Of a stretch of DNA of 64,000 bases, positions 9,701 through 17,974 are shown piece by piece. The notes under the pieces are model-generated. The model saw only the letters and a program-made list of their open reading frames with translations. It made no database searches and was not told where the DNA came from. Source of the DNA: Vulcanimicrobiota bacterium (lineage in GTDB: Bacteria > Pseudomonadota > Gammaproteobacteria > Xanthomonadales > Rhodanobacteraceae); the NCBI GenBank assembly GCA_903970555.1, contig CAJCJD010000246.1, forward strand, positions 93,043 through 157,042. The letters are read 5' to 3'. Each line of letters starts with the position of its first letter. Position 1 is the stretch's first letter. Both the position numbers and the translations under genes were made by a program.

Positions 9701-12700
9701 GCTTGGTTACCTACCACCGTGGAGGCAGCACCCGTGGCCGATGCACCGAAACCGCCCGCCGATGCATTCGCTCCCGAGGACACCGGCTGCGTCGTGGTGG
9801 CGGAGTTGTCCGACACGAACGGGCCGATTTTGCCGTTAGTGAGGTTGTTGATCGACGTCGTGTTGTTGGCGATGTTGGTGGTGTTGGTCGCCACTTGTTG
9901 ATTCGTTGCATAGAGCTGCGAGCCGTTCACTGCATCCGTGCTGGTACTGCTTAAATTCCCTGGTGACACATTCGTCAGCGCAACCGTGCTCGTATCGCCC
10001 GCGCCGCCCAGCGTTACGCTGGTTTTGCCGACGTTGTCGTACTGCACGGCATTGCTGCTGGTCGTGCTTATCTCCGTGCCGAGGCTGTCTACCGCCTGGT
10101 TGGTCGCGTACAGCTCCGAACCATTCACCGCGTCCGTGCTTGTCGCGCTGATCCGACCTGCCGCTACATGAGTGATGGTACGTTCGCTGCCGGCCACACC
10201 CACGCTAACCGTGCTCGTTGGATTCGTACCAGCGAAGTTGTAGGTGGTGCCGCTGATGGTGGTGTTCGGCGTAGCAACGGCCGTTGCCGTCGTCGACCCG
10301 GCACCGAGTGCCACGTCATTAGCATCATTTGCGATCGCGCCCGCACCAAGGGCAACACCTGATGTCGCTGCACTGACCACCGAAGACGATCCACCGATGG
10401 CAATGCCGTTGGCAGATGCCGCCGTCGCACCGCCCGAGAGCGACGACCCGGTGCCATTGCCGCCAAGTGCAATCGAGCCCTGTCCCGAGGCGGTAGCGAT
10501 ACGGCCGATGGCGTTGCTATCAGCGCCGCTTGCATTCGCCAACTCACCCACGGCGGTACCTGCTACACCTGTGACGGTGGCACCGGTGCCCACAGCTAGA
10601 CCGCTGGCACCGCTCACGCTGGCGTTATAGCCAAACGCCGCACCTTCAGATGCCGTGGTAACCGTGTCCGTACCAAATGCCATGCTCGCAAGCGCGCCCG
10701 CCGAAGCCCCGTTACCGACGGCCACCGACTGATCACCTAAGGTCTGTGCGGCCGAACCGATTGCCACACTTCCGGATCCATTGGCGACCGCTTGTTGCCC
10801 AAGCGCCACATTCCCTATGACGGTTCCTTGCGGCGCAACAGCAATGGTGCTGCTGTTGGCCGAGGCTGCAGAGCCAATTGCTATGTCGCCCGTGTTTGTT
10901 GTCGCTGCGCCATTACCTTGCGCAATATCGTTCTGTGCATTGGCGGTAGCCGTGTTACCGATAGCAATAGCGTTGTCGGCATTGGCCATAGCACTAGTGC
11001 CAACGGCAACGGTGTTATTAACCGACAACGGCGTTCCGGACACACCGTTGCCGGCAAAAGAGCCCAAGGCGACGTTGCCCGACCCGGTAACAAAATTGCC
11101 AGAGGCAATGCCAGCGGCAAGATTCTCATTACCCGTTAGGTTATTACCTGTATTCGAGCCAAGAGCGGTGTTGGCTGTCCCGGTGAGCACGCTCCCCGCA
11201 TCGGTACCGAAACCCGTGTTGTAAGCACCTACAACATTGCTACCAGTACGTACGCCCAGCGCATTGTTATCGTAACCATTGACGTTTTGGCCGGCGTAAC
11301 TGCCTATTCCGACGTTATCGACATTTCCTGAGGCGCCCGTCGCACCAGTGCCTGCATCTGTGCCAATGTAGACATCGCGATCGTATTGCGCGGTAGCGCC
11401 GTCGCCGATCGCTATGCCGTCGTTTCCTATCGCGGCCGCGTTCACGCCGGCTGCAAGAGCGTTGCTTCCGGTGGCGCCGTTGTTGTTGTAGTTGCTGCCC
11501 TGCGTGCCGCCATCGTTGACGCTGTAGTAGTGCGTCGTCGCCGCTGCCAACGCCGAGCCTACGTCGTTGTAGGTGTTGCCATTGATCGTATAGCTCGGCG
11601 CGCTGATCGCACCCGTGCTGGTGTTGTAGGTCGAGCCACCGCCCAGGTTGCTGGCAACGCTGCTGCCCAGGTTCGTCACCTGGCTGCTCACGTTCGTGAT
11701 CGCCGTATTCGTGGCGTAGAGCTGGCTGCCGTTCACGGCATTCGTGCTGGTACTGCTCAGTGTCCCTGGCGCTACGTTGTTCAAAGCGACGGTGCTGGTA
11801 TCGCCCACACCACCCAACGTCACGCTGGTTTTGCCGGCGTTGTCGTACTGCACGGCGTTGCCGCCCATCGAGCCGATCTCTGTGCCCAAAGCGCCGACTG
11901 CCTGGTTGGTGGCATATAGCTCCGAACCGTTCACTGCATCCGTGCTGGTCGCACTGATGCGCCCTGCCGCCACATTGGTGAGGGTGCGCTCGCTGCCCGA
12001 CGCGCCCACACTCACGGTGCTGCTCGGCGTCGTGCCTGCGAAGTTATAAGCGGTGCCGTTGATCGTCGTTCCGGTGGTCGCAACGACGGTCGCTGTCGTC
12101 GAACCCGAACCCAGCGCTACGTCACCCACATTCGCAGAAGCCGTAGCTCCGTTGCCGATCGACACGGCATTGGTCGTGCCTGCTGTCGCGCCTGAGCCTA
12201 GCGCCACACCATCGGCCGCCTTTGCGTTGGCCGTGTCGCCCAGCGCCAAACCACCAGCTGCCGATACCGCACTGTTATTGCCCAATGCCACCGAACCTTG
12301 ACCGGTCGCTGTGTTGGTATTGCCCAACGCCACGGCGCCCTGGCCGTTGGCGGTGTTGCTGTTACCTGTCGCTACCGCACCGGTCCCCGTGGCGCTGTTC
12401 GGGTCGCCTATCGCCACCGCACCATTGCCGGATGCGGTATTGCCCACACCAATGGATACTGCTTTTCCGCCGGTCGCTTTAGCCGTCTGGCCAATGGCTA
12501 CCGCTCCGGCAGAATTAGCTGTCGCACCCGTGCCTTCGGCGATAGAGTTGCCGCCTGTCGCTTGCGCGCCATTGCCAACTGCGATGTCATTGATGATCGA
12601 TGACGCACTACCGGATACGCCGGCGATCGCACTCTGGCCTTCGGCCAACGAACTGTTGCCGTAAGCATCGCTTTGCGCGCCGATGGCGACGCTATTAGTA

Positions 12701-15216
12701 CCCGATGCAGTCGCGCCTGCTGTTGCGTTGCCACCGATTGCCGTGGCGCCAACCGCAGAGGCCACAGCGGATGGACCGATCGCCGAGGCGTCCGCAGCGG
12801 AAGCCTTGGCGTTGTAGCCGATCGCTTGCGACTGGCCGCCCGTGGCCGATGTCTGGTTGCCGATCGCCGTATCGTTGGCCACCGTGGCGGAGCCCGAAAC
12901 ACCCGCTACTGCGGCCTCGCCAAGCGCTACCGAACCCGTGTTGTAAGCGTTTACCTCATAACCGATCGCAATCGCCGATTGACCCGCCGAATTGGCGGAT
13001 TGGCCGATGGCGGTGGATTCGTTTCCGGTCGCCGTTACACCAGCCGCGAAGGCATGTCCGCCGATACCAATGGCATCGGTCCCGGTGGCTGTGGCGTTAT
13101 CGCCAATCGCGGTCTGCGATCCTGCACCCGTCGCGTTGGCGCTCGTACCTATGGCGACAGGTGAGCTGCCAACCGCAGATGTAGAAACTGATCTCGCGAG
13201 AGATCCGATCGAAACACCTTCGGTCGTTCCACCAGCGGAATTAATAGTCTGAGCCCCGCTGCCAATGGCCACGGGCGCCTCACCGTCATTGCCCGCGGGC
13301 GCTATAGAGCTGGCGTTTGCGCCATAGCCAATAGCGACGGCACTTTGTGCCATGCCTAGGCTCGGCGATGAAGAATTTGCTGATGCCTGCGCACCTATTG
13401 CAATGTCCGTCGGCGCATTCGCTGTGGCGAGATAACCCTCTGCCAAGGTCTCTATCCCTTTGCCTTGCGCCTGCTGACCAATCGCTACCGATGAGCTGCC
13501 TGACGCACTAGCACTCACACCCGCTGCCAGTCCGTTCTGACCCGTGGCGCCGGCATTGTTGTAGTTGGTATCCGAAGCAGTGTTTGCCGAGTTGACGCTG
13601 TAGTCGTGCGTATCGACCGCCGACAATGCCGCGCCCACGTTGTTGTAAGTGCTGCCGTTGATCGTATAACTCGGCGCACTGACGGTGCCCGTGCTGCTGT
13701 TGTAGGTGGAACCGCCACCCAGGTTGCTCGCGGTGCTGCTGCCCAAGTTATTCAGCGATGTGCCCACGGCGTACAACTGCGAGCCGTTTACTGCATCCGT
13801 GCTGGTTGCCGTGATCGATGCGGCAGCCACGTTCTGAATTTGCCGATCCGCACCGGAAGCACCGACCGACACCACGCCTGTCGTATCCGATGTGCCTGCA
13901 GCTGTGCCGCCGTTGATGGTGTAGGGACCTGTCGACGGCGATGTCGTTGTCGAGTTCTGTCCCAGTGCTACATCACCCGCATTGGTCGCTGTTGCACCGG
14001 AGCCGAGCGCCACACCATCGATAGCCTTTGCATTGGCCGTATCGCCCAACGCCAAGCCACCGGCCGCCGACGCCGCACTACTGTTGCCCAGCGCCACCGA
14101 ACCCTGACCGATTGCGCTATTGGAATTGCCGATCGCTACCGCGCCATTGGCGGCCGTAGTGCCCGCCGCGTTGCCAGCAGCGATGTCATTGGCGCCGGTG
14201 GCGACAGCACCCGTACCGTTCGCCGTATTGGGATCGCCAATGGCCACCGCACCGTTGCCGGTAGCGGTTTGCTTCATGCCGATGGCCACGGCACCGCCAG
14301 CCGATGAGCCGGCATTGGCCGTCGTGTTCGACGAACCGATTGCCACGTTCTGCCCGGTCGCGCCACTGGAAATCCCGTCGCCTTCGGCAATTCCGTAGGC
14401 ACCGTTCACCGTGGCGCCACGCCCGACCGCAATGCCCGATGTCCCCGCAGCAACGACGCTGGATTGACCACCAATGGCTATCGCATTTGTTGCTGCCGAA
14501 TTTGCGGCAGCTGTTGCGTTACTGCCGATTGCCACCGCTCCCGCCGCACTGGCAGTTGCACTGGAACCCGCAGCTAACGCGTAGGCAGCCGTCGCCTGAC
14601 TGCTCACACCAAATGCCGTTGCACCTGTCGCCGATGCGGTGGTGCCGTTGTTGCCGATGGCAAGCGTATTCAAGCCGCTGGCTGTGGTTTGTCCGCCGAC
14701 CGCAGTGGAGTCTTGGCCGGTCGCCTTCGCCTGAGTTCCAAGCGCCAACGAGTCTCCACCATTCGTTGGCGACGACGCTACAGAGCCGATGCCTATCGCA
14801 ATGGCGCTTCCCGCGCTTATCGTCGCGGCCGACGCGTTGTTACCGATCGCGATACTGCCGGACGCGGTGCCCCCGCTACTTAAGCTGGAGCCTGCTGATG
14901 CACCGGTGCCTAACGCAATTGCATTGGTTCCGGTGGATTTTGAATTCTGACCGACCGCGACACTGTTGGTGCCCGTCGCATTGCCTCCACCTGCCGAGTA
15001 CTGAGCACTCGCAGGCATTGCGCCGAAAAATCCGCAAGATAGAAGAATGGCTACGCATAGTGGCCGGTGAGTCACATGCCGCAAGCGAGCGTGTGATAAC
15101 GCGAGCGTCAAAGAGGTGCTATGGGTGACACCGCCTTGCGGTTGGTGAGCCAGCTCCGAGGCCACCGTCAACTGACCGAGCGATTTATTCCAGACTTTGC
15201 TGTAGATCTTGTTCAC
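6754..15216 (-). CDS. Giant trimeric autotransporter adhesin (YadA/Hep_Hag type)
   Basis: A 2820-residue protein starting with GTG (SD AGGGGG). Residues 1-24 are an extended signal-peptide region (MNKIYSKVWNKSLGQ); the hydrophobic core ends in PASA/Q near residue 71. The passenger is nearly all YadA-head heptad-like repeats (VAIG-x-A-x-A-x-G). Ten neck/HIM motifs of the type NVAAG..STDAVNGSQLYA lie near residues 478, 1098, 1163, 1698, 1766, 1930, 2370, 2501, 2660 and 2710. A short coiled-coil stalk and a YadA anchor (about 2750-2820, ending in VGAAVMW) follow. It should trimerise, form its own outer-membrane barrel and act in adhesion or biofilm formation. Long internal repeats make copy-number change likely. 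The next gene encodes its probable peptidoglycan anchor. Confidence 0.95.
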   Translation of the reverse strand: MNKIYSKVWNKSLGQLTVASELAHQPQGGVTHSTSLTLALSHARLRHVTHRPLCVAILLSCGFFGAMPASAQYSAGGGNATGTNSVAVGQNSKSTGTNAIALGTGASAGSSLSSGGTASGSIAIGNNASAATISAGSAIAIGIGSVASSPTNGGDSLALGTQAKATGQDSTAVGGQTTASGLNTLAIGNNGTTASATGATAFGVSSQATAAYALAAGSSATASAAGAVAIGSNATAAANSAATNAIAIGGQSSVVAAGTSGIAVGRGATVNGAYGIAEGDGISSGATGQNVAIGSSNTTANAGSSAGGAVAIGMKQTATGNGAVAIGDPNTANGTGAVATGANDIAAGNAAGTTAANGAVAIGNSNSAIGQGSVALGNSSAASAAGGLALGDTANAKAIDGVALGSGATATNAGDVALGQNSTTTSPSTGPYTINGGTAAGTSDTTGVVSVGASGADRQIQNVAAASITATSTDAVNGSQLYAVGTSLNNLGSSTASNLGGGSTYNSSTGTVSAPSYTINGSTYNNVGAALSAVDTHDYSVNSANTASDTNYNNAGATGQNGLAAGVSASASGSSSVAIGQQAQGKGIETLAEGYLATANAPTDIAIGAQASANSSSPSLGMAQSAVAIGYGANASSIAPAGNDGEAPVAIGSGAQTINSAGGTTEGVSIGSLARSVSTSAVGSSPVAIGTSANATGAGSQTAIGDNATATGTDAIGIGGHAFAAGVTATGNESTAIGQSANSAGQSAIAIGYEVNAYNTGSVALGEAAVAGVSGSATVANDTAIGNQTSATGGQSQAIGYNAKASAADASAIGPSAVASAVGATAIGGNATAGATASGTNSVAIGAQSDAYGNSSLAEGQSAIAGVSGSASSIINDIAVGNGAQATGGNSIAEGTGATANSAGAVAIGQTAKATGGKAVSIGVGNTASGNGAVAIGDPNSATGTGAVATGNSNTANGQGAVALGNTNTATGQGSVALGNNSAVSAAGGLALGDTANAKAADGVALGSGATAGTTNAVSIGNGATASANVGDVALGSGSTTATVVATTGTTINGTAYNFAGTTPSSTVSVGASGSERTLTNVAAGRISATSTDAVNGSELYATNQAVGALGTEIGSMGGNAVQYDNAGKTSVTLGGVGDTSTVALNNVAPGTLSSTSTNAVNGSQLYATNTAITNVSSQVTNLGSSVASNLGGGSTYNTSTGAISAPSYTINGNTYNDVGSALAAATTHYYSVNDGGTQGSNYNNNGATGSNALAAGVNAAAIGNDGIAIGDGATAQYDRDVYIGTDAGTGATGASGNVDNVGIGSYAGQNVNGYDNNALGVRTGSNVVGAYNTGFGTDAGSVLTGTANTALGSNTGNNLTGNENLAAGIASGNFVTGSGNVALGSFAGNGVSGTPLSVNNTVAVGTSAMANADNAIAIGNTATANAQNDIAQGNGAATTNTGDIAIGSAASANSSTIAVAPQGTVIGNVALGQQAVANGSGSVAIGSAAQTLGDQSVAVGNGASAGALASMAFGTDTVTTASEGAAFGYNASVSGASGLAVGTGATVTGVAGTAVGELANASGADSNAIGRIATASGQGSIALGGNGTGSSLSGGATAASANGIAIGGSSSVVSAATSGVALGAGAIANDANDVALGAGSTTATAVATPNTTISGTTYNFAGTNPTSTVSVGVAGSERTITHVAAGRISATSTDAVNGSELYATNQAVDSLGTEISTTSSNAVQYDNVGKTSVTLGGAGDTSTVALTNVSPGNLSSTSTDAVNGSQLYATNQQVATNTTNIANNTTSINNLTNGKIGPFVSDNSATTTQPVSSGANASAGGFGASATGAASTVVGNQATDNGNADATVVGQGASIATGLSGSNVALGQGSTVAAAAVPTASGTINGTTYNYAGATPAGVVSVGVAGHERQITNVAAGQVSATSTDAVNGSQLYATDQAINNLTGTVTTGQTHYYSVNDGGTQGGNYANNGASGSGSLAAGVNASSAGSGSVAVGYGASSAGNNSVALGNTAVSSSADSVALGVNTQATATSSTALGDLADASGINASAIGTNTQATATSSAALGDSAAASGINATALGANTQATATSSLAAGDSAQATSANATAVGANAKALGVSSFAGGDSATANGANGIAIGASAVAGPVDDATAIGKKTLASGMDSIAIGGNINTGAQATAGYAIALGAMSSANAAGAVAIGQAATATGGQAVSIGVGNTASGNGAVAIGDPNSATGAGAVAMGNDNIANGQGAVALGNANSATGQGSVALGNSSTASADGAVALGDTANAQAAGGVALGANAVAANANDVALGANSVTAAAVGTASATINGTTYNFAGTTPTSTVSVGSVGKERTITNVAAGQLSATSTNAVNGSQLYATNQAVNGIGGQVSNITNGTSGAFEVSPDEAGKSPSATGTDSAAGGANATASGNGSLAVGNTSTASGTNSTTVGTGATSTGSNSVAIGAGSTDGGQANVVSVGSSTQQRQIINVAAGTVSATSTDAVNGSQLYQTNQNVSNLSSTVNNLSNSSAQKYYQANSTAAASQATGNNAVAAGPSAVAAGANSIAAGNASTASNANDAAYGNASNASGGNSVAVGSSSSASGSNSTAIGANAQATAANATAIGTGSVADEANTVSVGSAGNTRQITNVAAGTAATDAVNVSQLDATTAGTVQYDRNSDGSVNYSSITVGNSSTPAQIHNVANGTAPGDAVNLGQLNAGVQSAENWAQSYTDQKFNTINQNLNTIGNRANAGVASAMAMAGLPQAYQPNQNSAAVALGSFHGQTGIAVGMSTVSESGRWVYKLNLTDDTRGDAGLSVGAAVMW
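8329..8607 (-). repeat. Adhesin internal long repeat, copy 3
   Basis: Encodes the module AVSIGVGNTASGNGAVAIG, then GDPNSATGAGAV, ANGQGAVALG, ATGQGSVALG and ALGDTANAQA. The same order of sub-repeats recurs at 12183-12475 and, less exactly, at 13987-14268. The copies are similar at DNA level and are in the same orientation, so recombination between them would delete head modules in frame. Confidence 0.8.
8958..9145 (-). repeat. 84-bp tandem repeats in the adhesin
   Basis: A 28-residue unit (NTQATATSSxALGDxAxASG, then INAxAxGx) is repeated in tandem just over twice, with a diverged third unit beside it. The unit is in frame, so slippage would change length without breaking the gene. Confidence 0.75.
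10905..11395 (-). repeat. Phage-fibre-like repeat island in the adhesin head
   Basis: Residues about 1274-1437 depart from the usual VAIGxxAxA pattern and follow a TGxxNTALGSNTGNNLTG pattern (NVGIGSYAGQNVNGYDNNAL, NTGFGTDAGSVLTGTANTAL). Such repeats are frequent in tail-fibre-like proteins. It sits between two ordinary head segments and directly after the neck containing YYSVNDGGTQG. Confidence 0.65.
12183..12475 (-). repeat. Adhesin internal long repeat, copy 2
   Basis: Second copy of the AVSIGVGNTASGNGAVAIG to GVALGSGATA module, most similar to the copy at 8329-8607. The encoded sub-repeat order is the same. Confidence 0.8.
13987..14268 (-). repeat. Adhesin internal long repeat, copy 1
   Basis: First, more diverged copy of the module (NGAVAIGNSNSAIGQGSVAL, then GGLALGDTANAKAIDGVALG). 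It lies in the N-terminal head, just before the first neck motif. Confidence 0.7.
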
Positions 15217-15747
15217 TGCCTTACCCCCTGGACCAGCAATGGTCCGACTACCAAATTCCAGTAGACGGACACGACGTATCCATCTCCCGCGACTTCTCGT
15301 GTGAAAACCCCTGAATGGACGTGCCCCCGCAACACTCCTGAAAAGTCACGCCTGCTCTGGCAGCGCTGTGCACGCCCGACTTGTGACCTCAACGATTCCC
15401 GACAATCGAGGGCGCAGGGGGCGCGCCTCGACTGCCGTCGACGTGCTCGTCGAACATGACTTCCATGCCATGCGGAAACCCATCGCTCGAAGCGTGGCGA
15501 TCACCCGCGTGATTCGTGGATCGCCTCACTTACGACTCTTGAGTTCTAGTCTGGGAATCCGCACAGCGAGGTTGAATAAGAAGATTCCTAAATTTCCGTG
15601 CCAATTTTGTTTGTCGCAACTGCATCGATGGATGCCGATAAAGCATGCGTTTTTCCAGGCTTATTTGATTAGATGAAAGATAATTTGCTCGATCCAAATG
15701 GGAGCCGTGGCGATAGAAATTCGAGGCATCACTGCAAGAAGTGCGAG
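15217..15747. other. Intergenic region upstream of the adhesin
   Basis: About 530 bases between the adhesin start and the end of the LuxR-type HTH gene. The part nearest the adhesin should contain its promoter and a long 5' leader. The plus frame 15368-15676 (102 residues) has no recognisable domain and is not called. No clear hairpin terminator was seen. Confidence 0.45.
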
Positions 15748-15981
15748 CTAACCCTGACGTTGATGCAGCAGATATTCGAAAAGCTGCTGATCGCGATAGA
15801 TGCCCAACTTGCGCATCGCATTGCGCTTCTGTTGACTGACCGTTTTCACGCTGCGACCTGTTTCATGCGCGATTTCCGAAACGGTCAAACCCCGCGCGAG
15901 AGAGCGCACAACGGCATCTTCGCGTGCCGACAACCGCGCACCTTGATTGTTATCGCTGTAGCCAAGTGCTTTGGTATTCAT
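15748..15981 (-). CDS. Stand-alone LuxR-type HTH protein
   Basis: From the ATG at 15981 (SD GAGGG about 8 bases upstream) the product has 77 residues and is essentially one GerE/LuxR helix-turn-helix: LSAREDAVVRSLARGLTVSE, then IAHETGRSVKTVSQQKRNAM and RKLGI. The recognition helix resembles that of RcsB/BglJ-type regulators. There is no receiver domain; the frame is open up to a TTG at 16092 but the extension shows no domain. It lies upstream of the giant adhesin on the same strand and may control it (inference). A truncated response regulator is the alternative. Confidence 0.7.
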   Translation of the reverse strand: MNTKALGYSDNNQGARLSAREDAVVRSLARGLTVSEIAHETGRSVKTVSQQKRNAMRKLGIYRDQQLFEYLLHQRQG

Positions 15982-16388
15982 CGCATCGCCCTCTTTCGCC
16001 GCCACTGCAGAGATATCGCCGCATTCGTGACTAGTCGAAGCAATACTGCGCGCAGCGGTGTCCTCGCCGAATCGGAAAAATCCGAATTTCAACCGACGCG
16101 TCTTGATGGGATATCAATGCTTGAACGAGTGCAGCAACCGGCGAATTGGGCGTCCACGACGCCCAACGCTCGCTCACTGATGTGGGCGACTGCATGCCTT
16201 CATTGAAAGGCTCTCTCGCTATCTATCAATTTCTGCCAGAATTCCCGAAGTCTTACGTAAATTAACGCTTTAGCGGTCACACGCGTGCTGTAGTGGACTT
16301 GATCGAATCGAACTTTCTCAACTGATTTTTGATTGCCCATCTCACACCTCAAGACGCATGCAGCGCCCAATGTCATCAAGGAATCGCT
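15982..16388. other. Intergenic region between divergent small genes
   Basis: About 400 bases between the LuxR-type HTH gene (minus) and the small plus-strand gene at 16389. It should hold both promoters. AT-rich stretches occur around 16240-16280. I see no gene. Confidence 0.4.
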
Positions 16389-16736
16389 ATGTCGCCACAC
16401 GATTTTGTGACCAAGCTCAGCGCGGCGGTTGTGGATGAGAACAATGCCATTTATCGCAACCTGCTCTTGAATACCGCCGCGTGCCAGGCCTCCGATCCGT
16501 ACTGGCAACGAGTTTTGGGGCTCTTCGGCGAGCTAACCGCCGACCAACGCGAGGTTCTCTTGGAGCTGACTCGACAGGTGACTATCGATGCTGCCGCGAA
16601 TGTGCTCGGCGTCATCGATGGGACTCGCGCGCTGGATGGCCGGGGCGGTGAGTTTCGCTTGACCTACGACGGACAAGATCTCGCAGGGGACCTGCAGAGT
16701 TTATTTTTGGAGCATGCTGAACACGCCACGCCGTGA
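16389..16736 (+). CDS. Small hypothetical protein, unrecognised
   Basis: The ATG at 16389 (MSPHDFVTKLSAAV) has a good SD (AAGGA, about 7 bases upstream) and gives 115 residues. The protein is acidic, soluble and predicted to be mostly helical (DPYWQRVLGLFGELTADQRE). It has no signal peptide and no family I can name. It stands alone between the LuxR-type gene and the convergent hydrolase gene. Confidence 0.6.
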   Translation: MSPHDFVTKLSAAVVDENNAIYRNLLLNTAACQASDPYWQRVLGLFGELTADQREVLLELTRQVTIDAAANVLGVIDGTRALDGRGGEFRLTYDGQDLAGDLQSLFLEHAEHATP

Positions 16737-16829
16737 CACACGTTTTCGATTGCGTCGCAGACGGCCGAGGTCGCCGAGACGCAAACTCAGCTGCCCACAA
16801 TTTGCGTTTCTCTTGCGAAAAAGCTCGAT

Positions 16830-17867
16830 TTACGAAGCGCTGGCAACGTTGCGCTTCATGAAGTCGCGGATCAGATCGGCAATGTCTCTCGCATTCGTTT
16901 CCAACGCGAAGTGTCCGGTGTCTAACAGATGCACTTCCGCATCCGGGATGTCCCGCTTGTAAGCTTTCGCGCCGGCAGGCAGGAAGAACGGATCTTTATC
17001 GCCCCACACGGCCAGCAACGGGGGTTGGTGCTTGCGGAAGTAGGCTTGCCATGTCGGATACAGAGCCACATTGGTCCGATAGTCGAGCACCAGATCCAGT
17101 TGGATATCGTCCATGCCTGCGCGGCTTATGTATGCGGTGTCGAGCGTGTAGCCGTCTGGCGAGACTTTGAGTGGGTCTGCGCCGTGCAGGTACTGCATGC
17201 GTATGGCTTCGGGCGACAGCGCAGCACGACATGCTTCACGGGTCTTCTCTGAAGGCGCACGCCAGTAGGCCTGATAGGGGCCCCATACGTCGCTTAATCC
17301 TTCTTCATAAGCATTGCCATTCTGACTGATGATGGCGGTGACCCGCTCAGGATGCGCGGCGGCAACACGAAAGCCTGTGGGTGCGCCGTAATCGAAAACG
17401 TAGAGCGCATATTTACTCAAGTTCAGCGCTTCGGTGAAGTCCGTGATCACTTGCGCCAGATGATCGAACGTGTAGTCGAACTTTCCTCGCGGTGGTGCTT
17501 TGGTATTGCCGAAACCGGGTAGATCCGGCGCGATCACGTGATAGTCGTTCGCAAGCAACGGAATCAGATCGCGGAACATGTGGCCCGCAGTGGGATAGCC
17601 GTGCAGCAGGAGCAAGACAGGTGCGCCTGGTCGGCCGGCTTCGCGATAGAAGACGTCGACGTCGCCCACGGTTTGGGTTTTATAGGTGACCGTCATGGGG
17701 GAGTTTTCCTGGGAGGATTTCGTGGCACGAAGCCGCTTGGCGGAAGGATCTGAGCGATCCATCGCTGCAGCGATGCGACCGGTCGCCAGAGCGATCGGTG
17801 CGAGCAAGGCCGCCGTCAACAGGCCTCGGCGCTGTACGTCGATACGTGCGGTAGTTGGAGATTTCAT
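16830..17867 (-). CDS. Exported alpha/beta hydrolase, haloalkane dehalogenase/epoxide hydrolase-like
   Basis: The start at 17867 follows AAAGGAG. The first 57 residues are an N-terminal extension with a twin-arginine-like signal (QRRGLLTAALLAPIALATG); the hydrolase core begins at MTVTYK. Core motifs are the oxyanion region HGYPTAGHMFRDL, the nucleophile elbow VFDYGAPTG (D159), the acid DKDPFF and the base DTGHFALE. The Asp-Asp-His triad is that of haloalkane dehalogenases and epoxide hydrolases, not esterases. It is divergent from a TetR gene 107 bases away with a palindrome between them, so TetR control is likely. The substrate is unknown. Confidence 0.8.
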   Translation of the reverse strand: MKSPTTARIDVQRRGLLTAALLAPIALATGRIAAAMDRSDPSAKRLRATKSSQENSPMTVTYKTQTVGDVDVFYREAGRPGAPVLLLLHGYPTAGHMFRDLIPLLANDYHVIAPDLPGFGNTKAPPRGKFDYTFDHLAQVITDFTEALNLSKYALYVFDYGAPTGFRVAAAHPERVTAIISQNGNAYEEGLSDVWGPYQAYWRAPSEKTREACRAALSPEAIRMQYLHGADPLKVSPDGYTLDTAYISRAGMDDIQLDLVLDYRTNVALYPTWQAYFRKHQPPLLAVWGDKDPFFLPAGAKAYKRDIPDAEVHLLDTGHFALETNARDIADLIRDFMKRNVASAS

Positions 17868-17939
17868 GGCAATTTCTCCTTTCGTAGGAATACACATCGG
17901 CAACGAGCTTGCATTTCGTCGCTAAATTAGCCGATAATA

Positions 17940-17961
17940 CATCCGACCGATCGGTAGTATA
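17940..17961. promoter_or_regulatory. Putative TetR operator
   Basis: ACCGATCGGT (17946-17955) is a perfect 10-bp palindrome flanked by imperfectly matching ATAC/GTAT arms, 20 bases before the TetR start and about 80 before the hydrolase start. The position and shape suit autoregulation plus control of the divergent hydrolase. Confidence 0.6.
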
Positions 17962-17974
17962 TGAGCGTAATTCA

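Noticed and set aside
7000..15000. CRISPR-like periodic repeats
   Set aside because: The periodicity comes from coding repeats of the adhesin; there are no constant repeats with unique spacers and no cas genes.
4186..15635. Shared 15-mer TGCATCGATGGATGC at 4186 and 15621
   Set aside because: A few 15-mer matches are expected by chance in 64 kb, and flanking bases do not align.
15368..15676. Possible 102-residue plus-strand protein upstream of the adhesin
   Set aside because: No domain, no convincing SD and composition unlike neighbouring genes.
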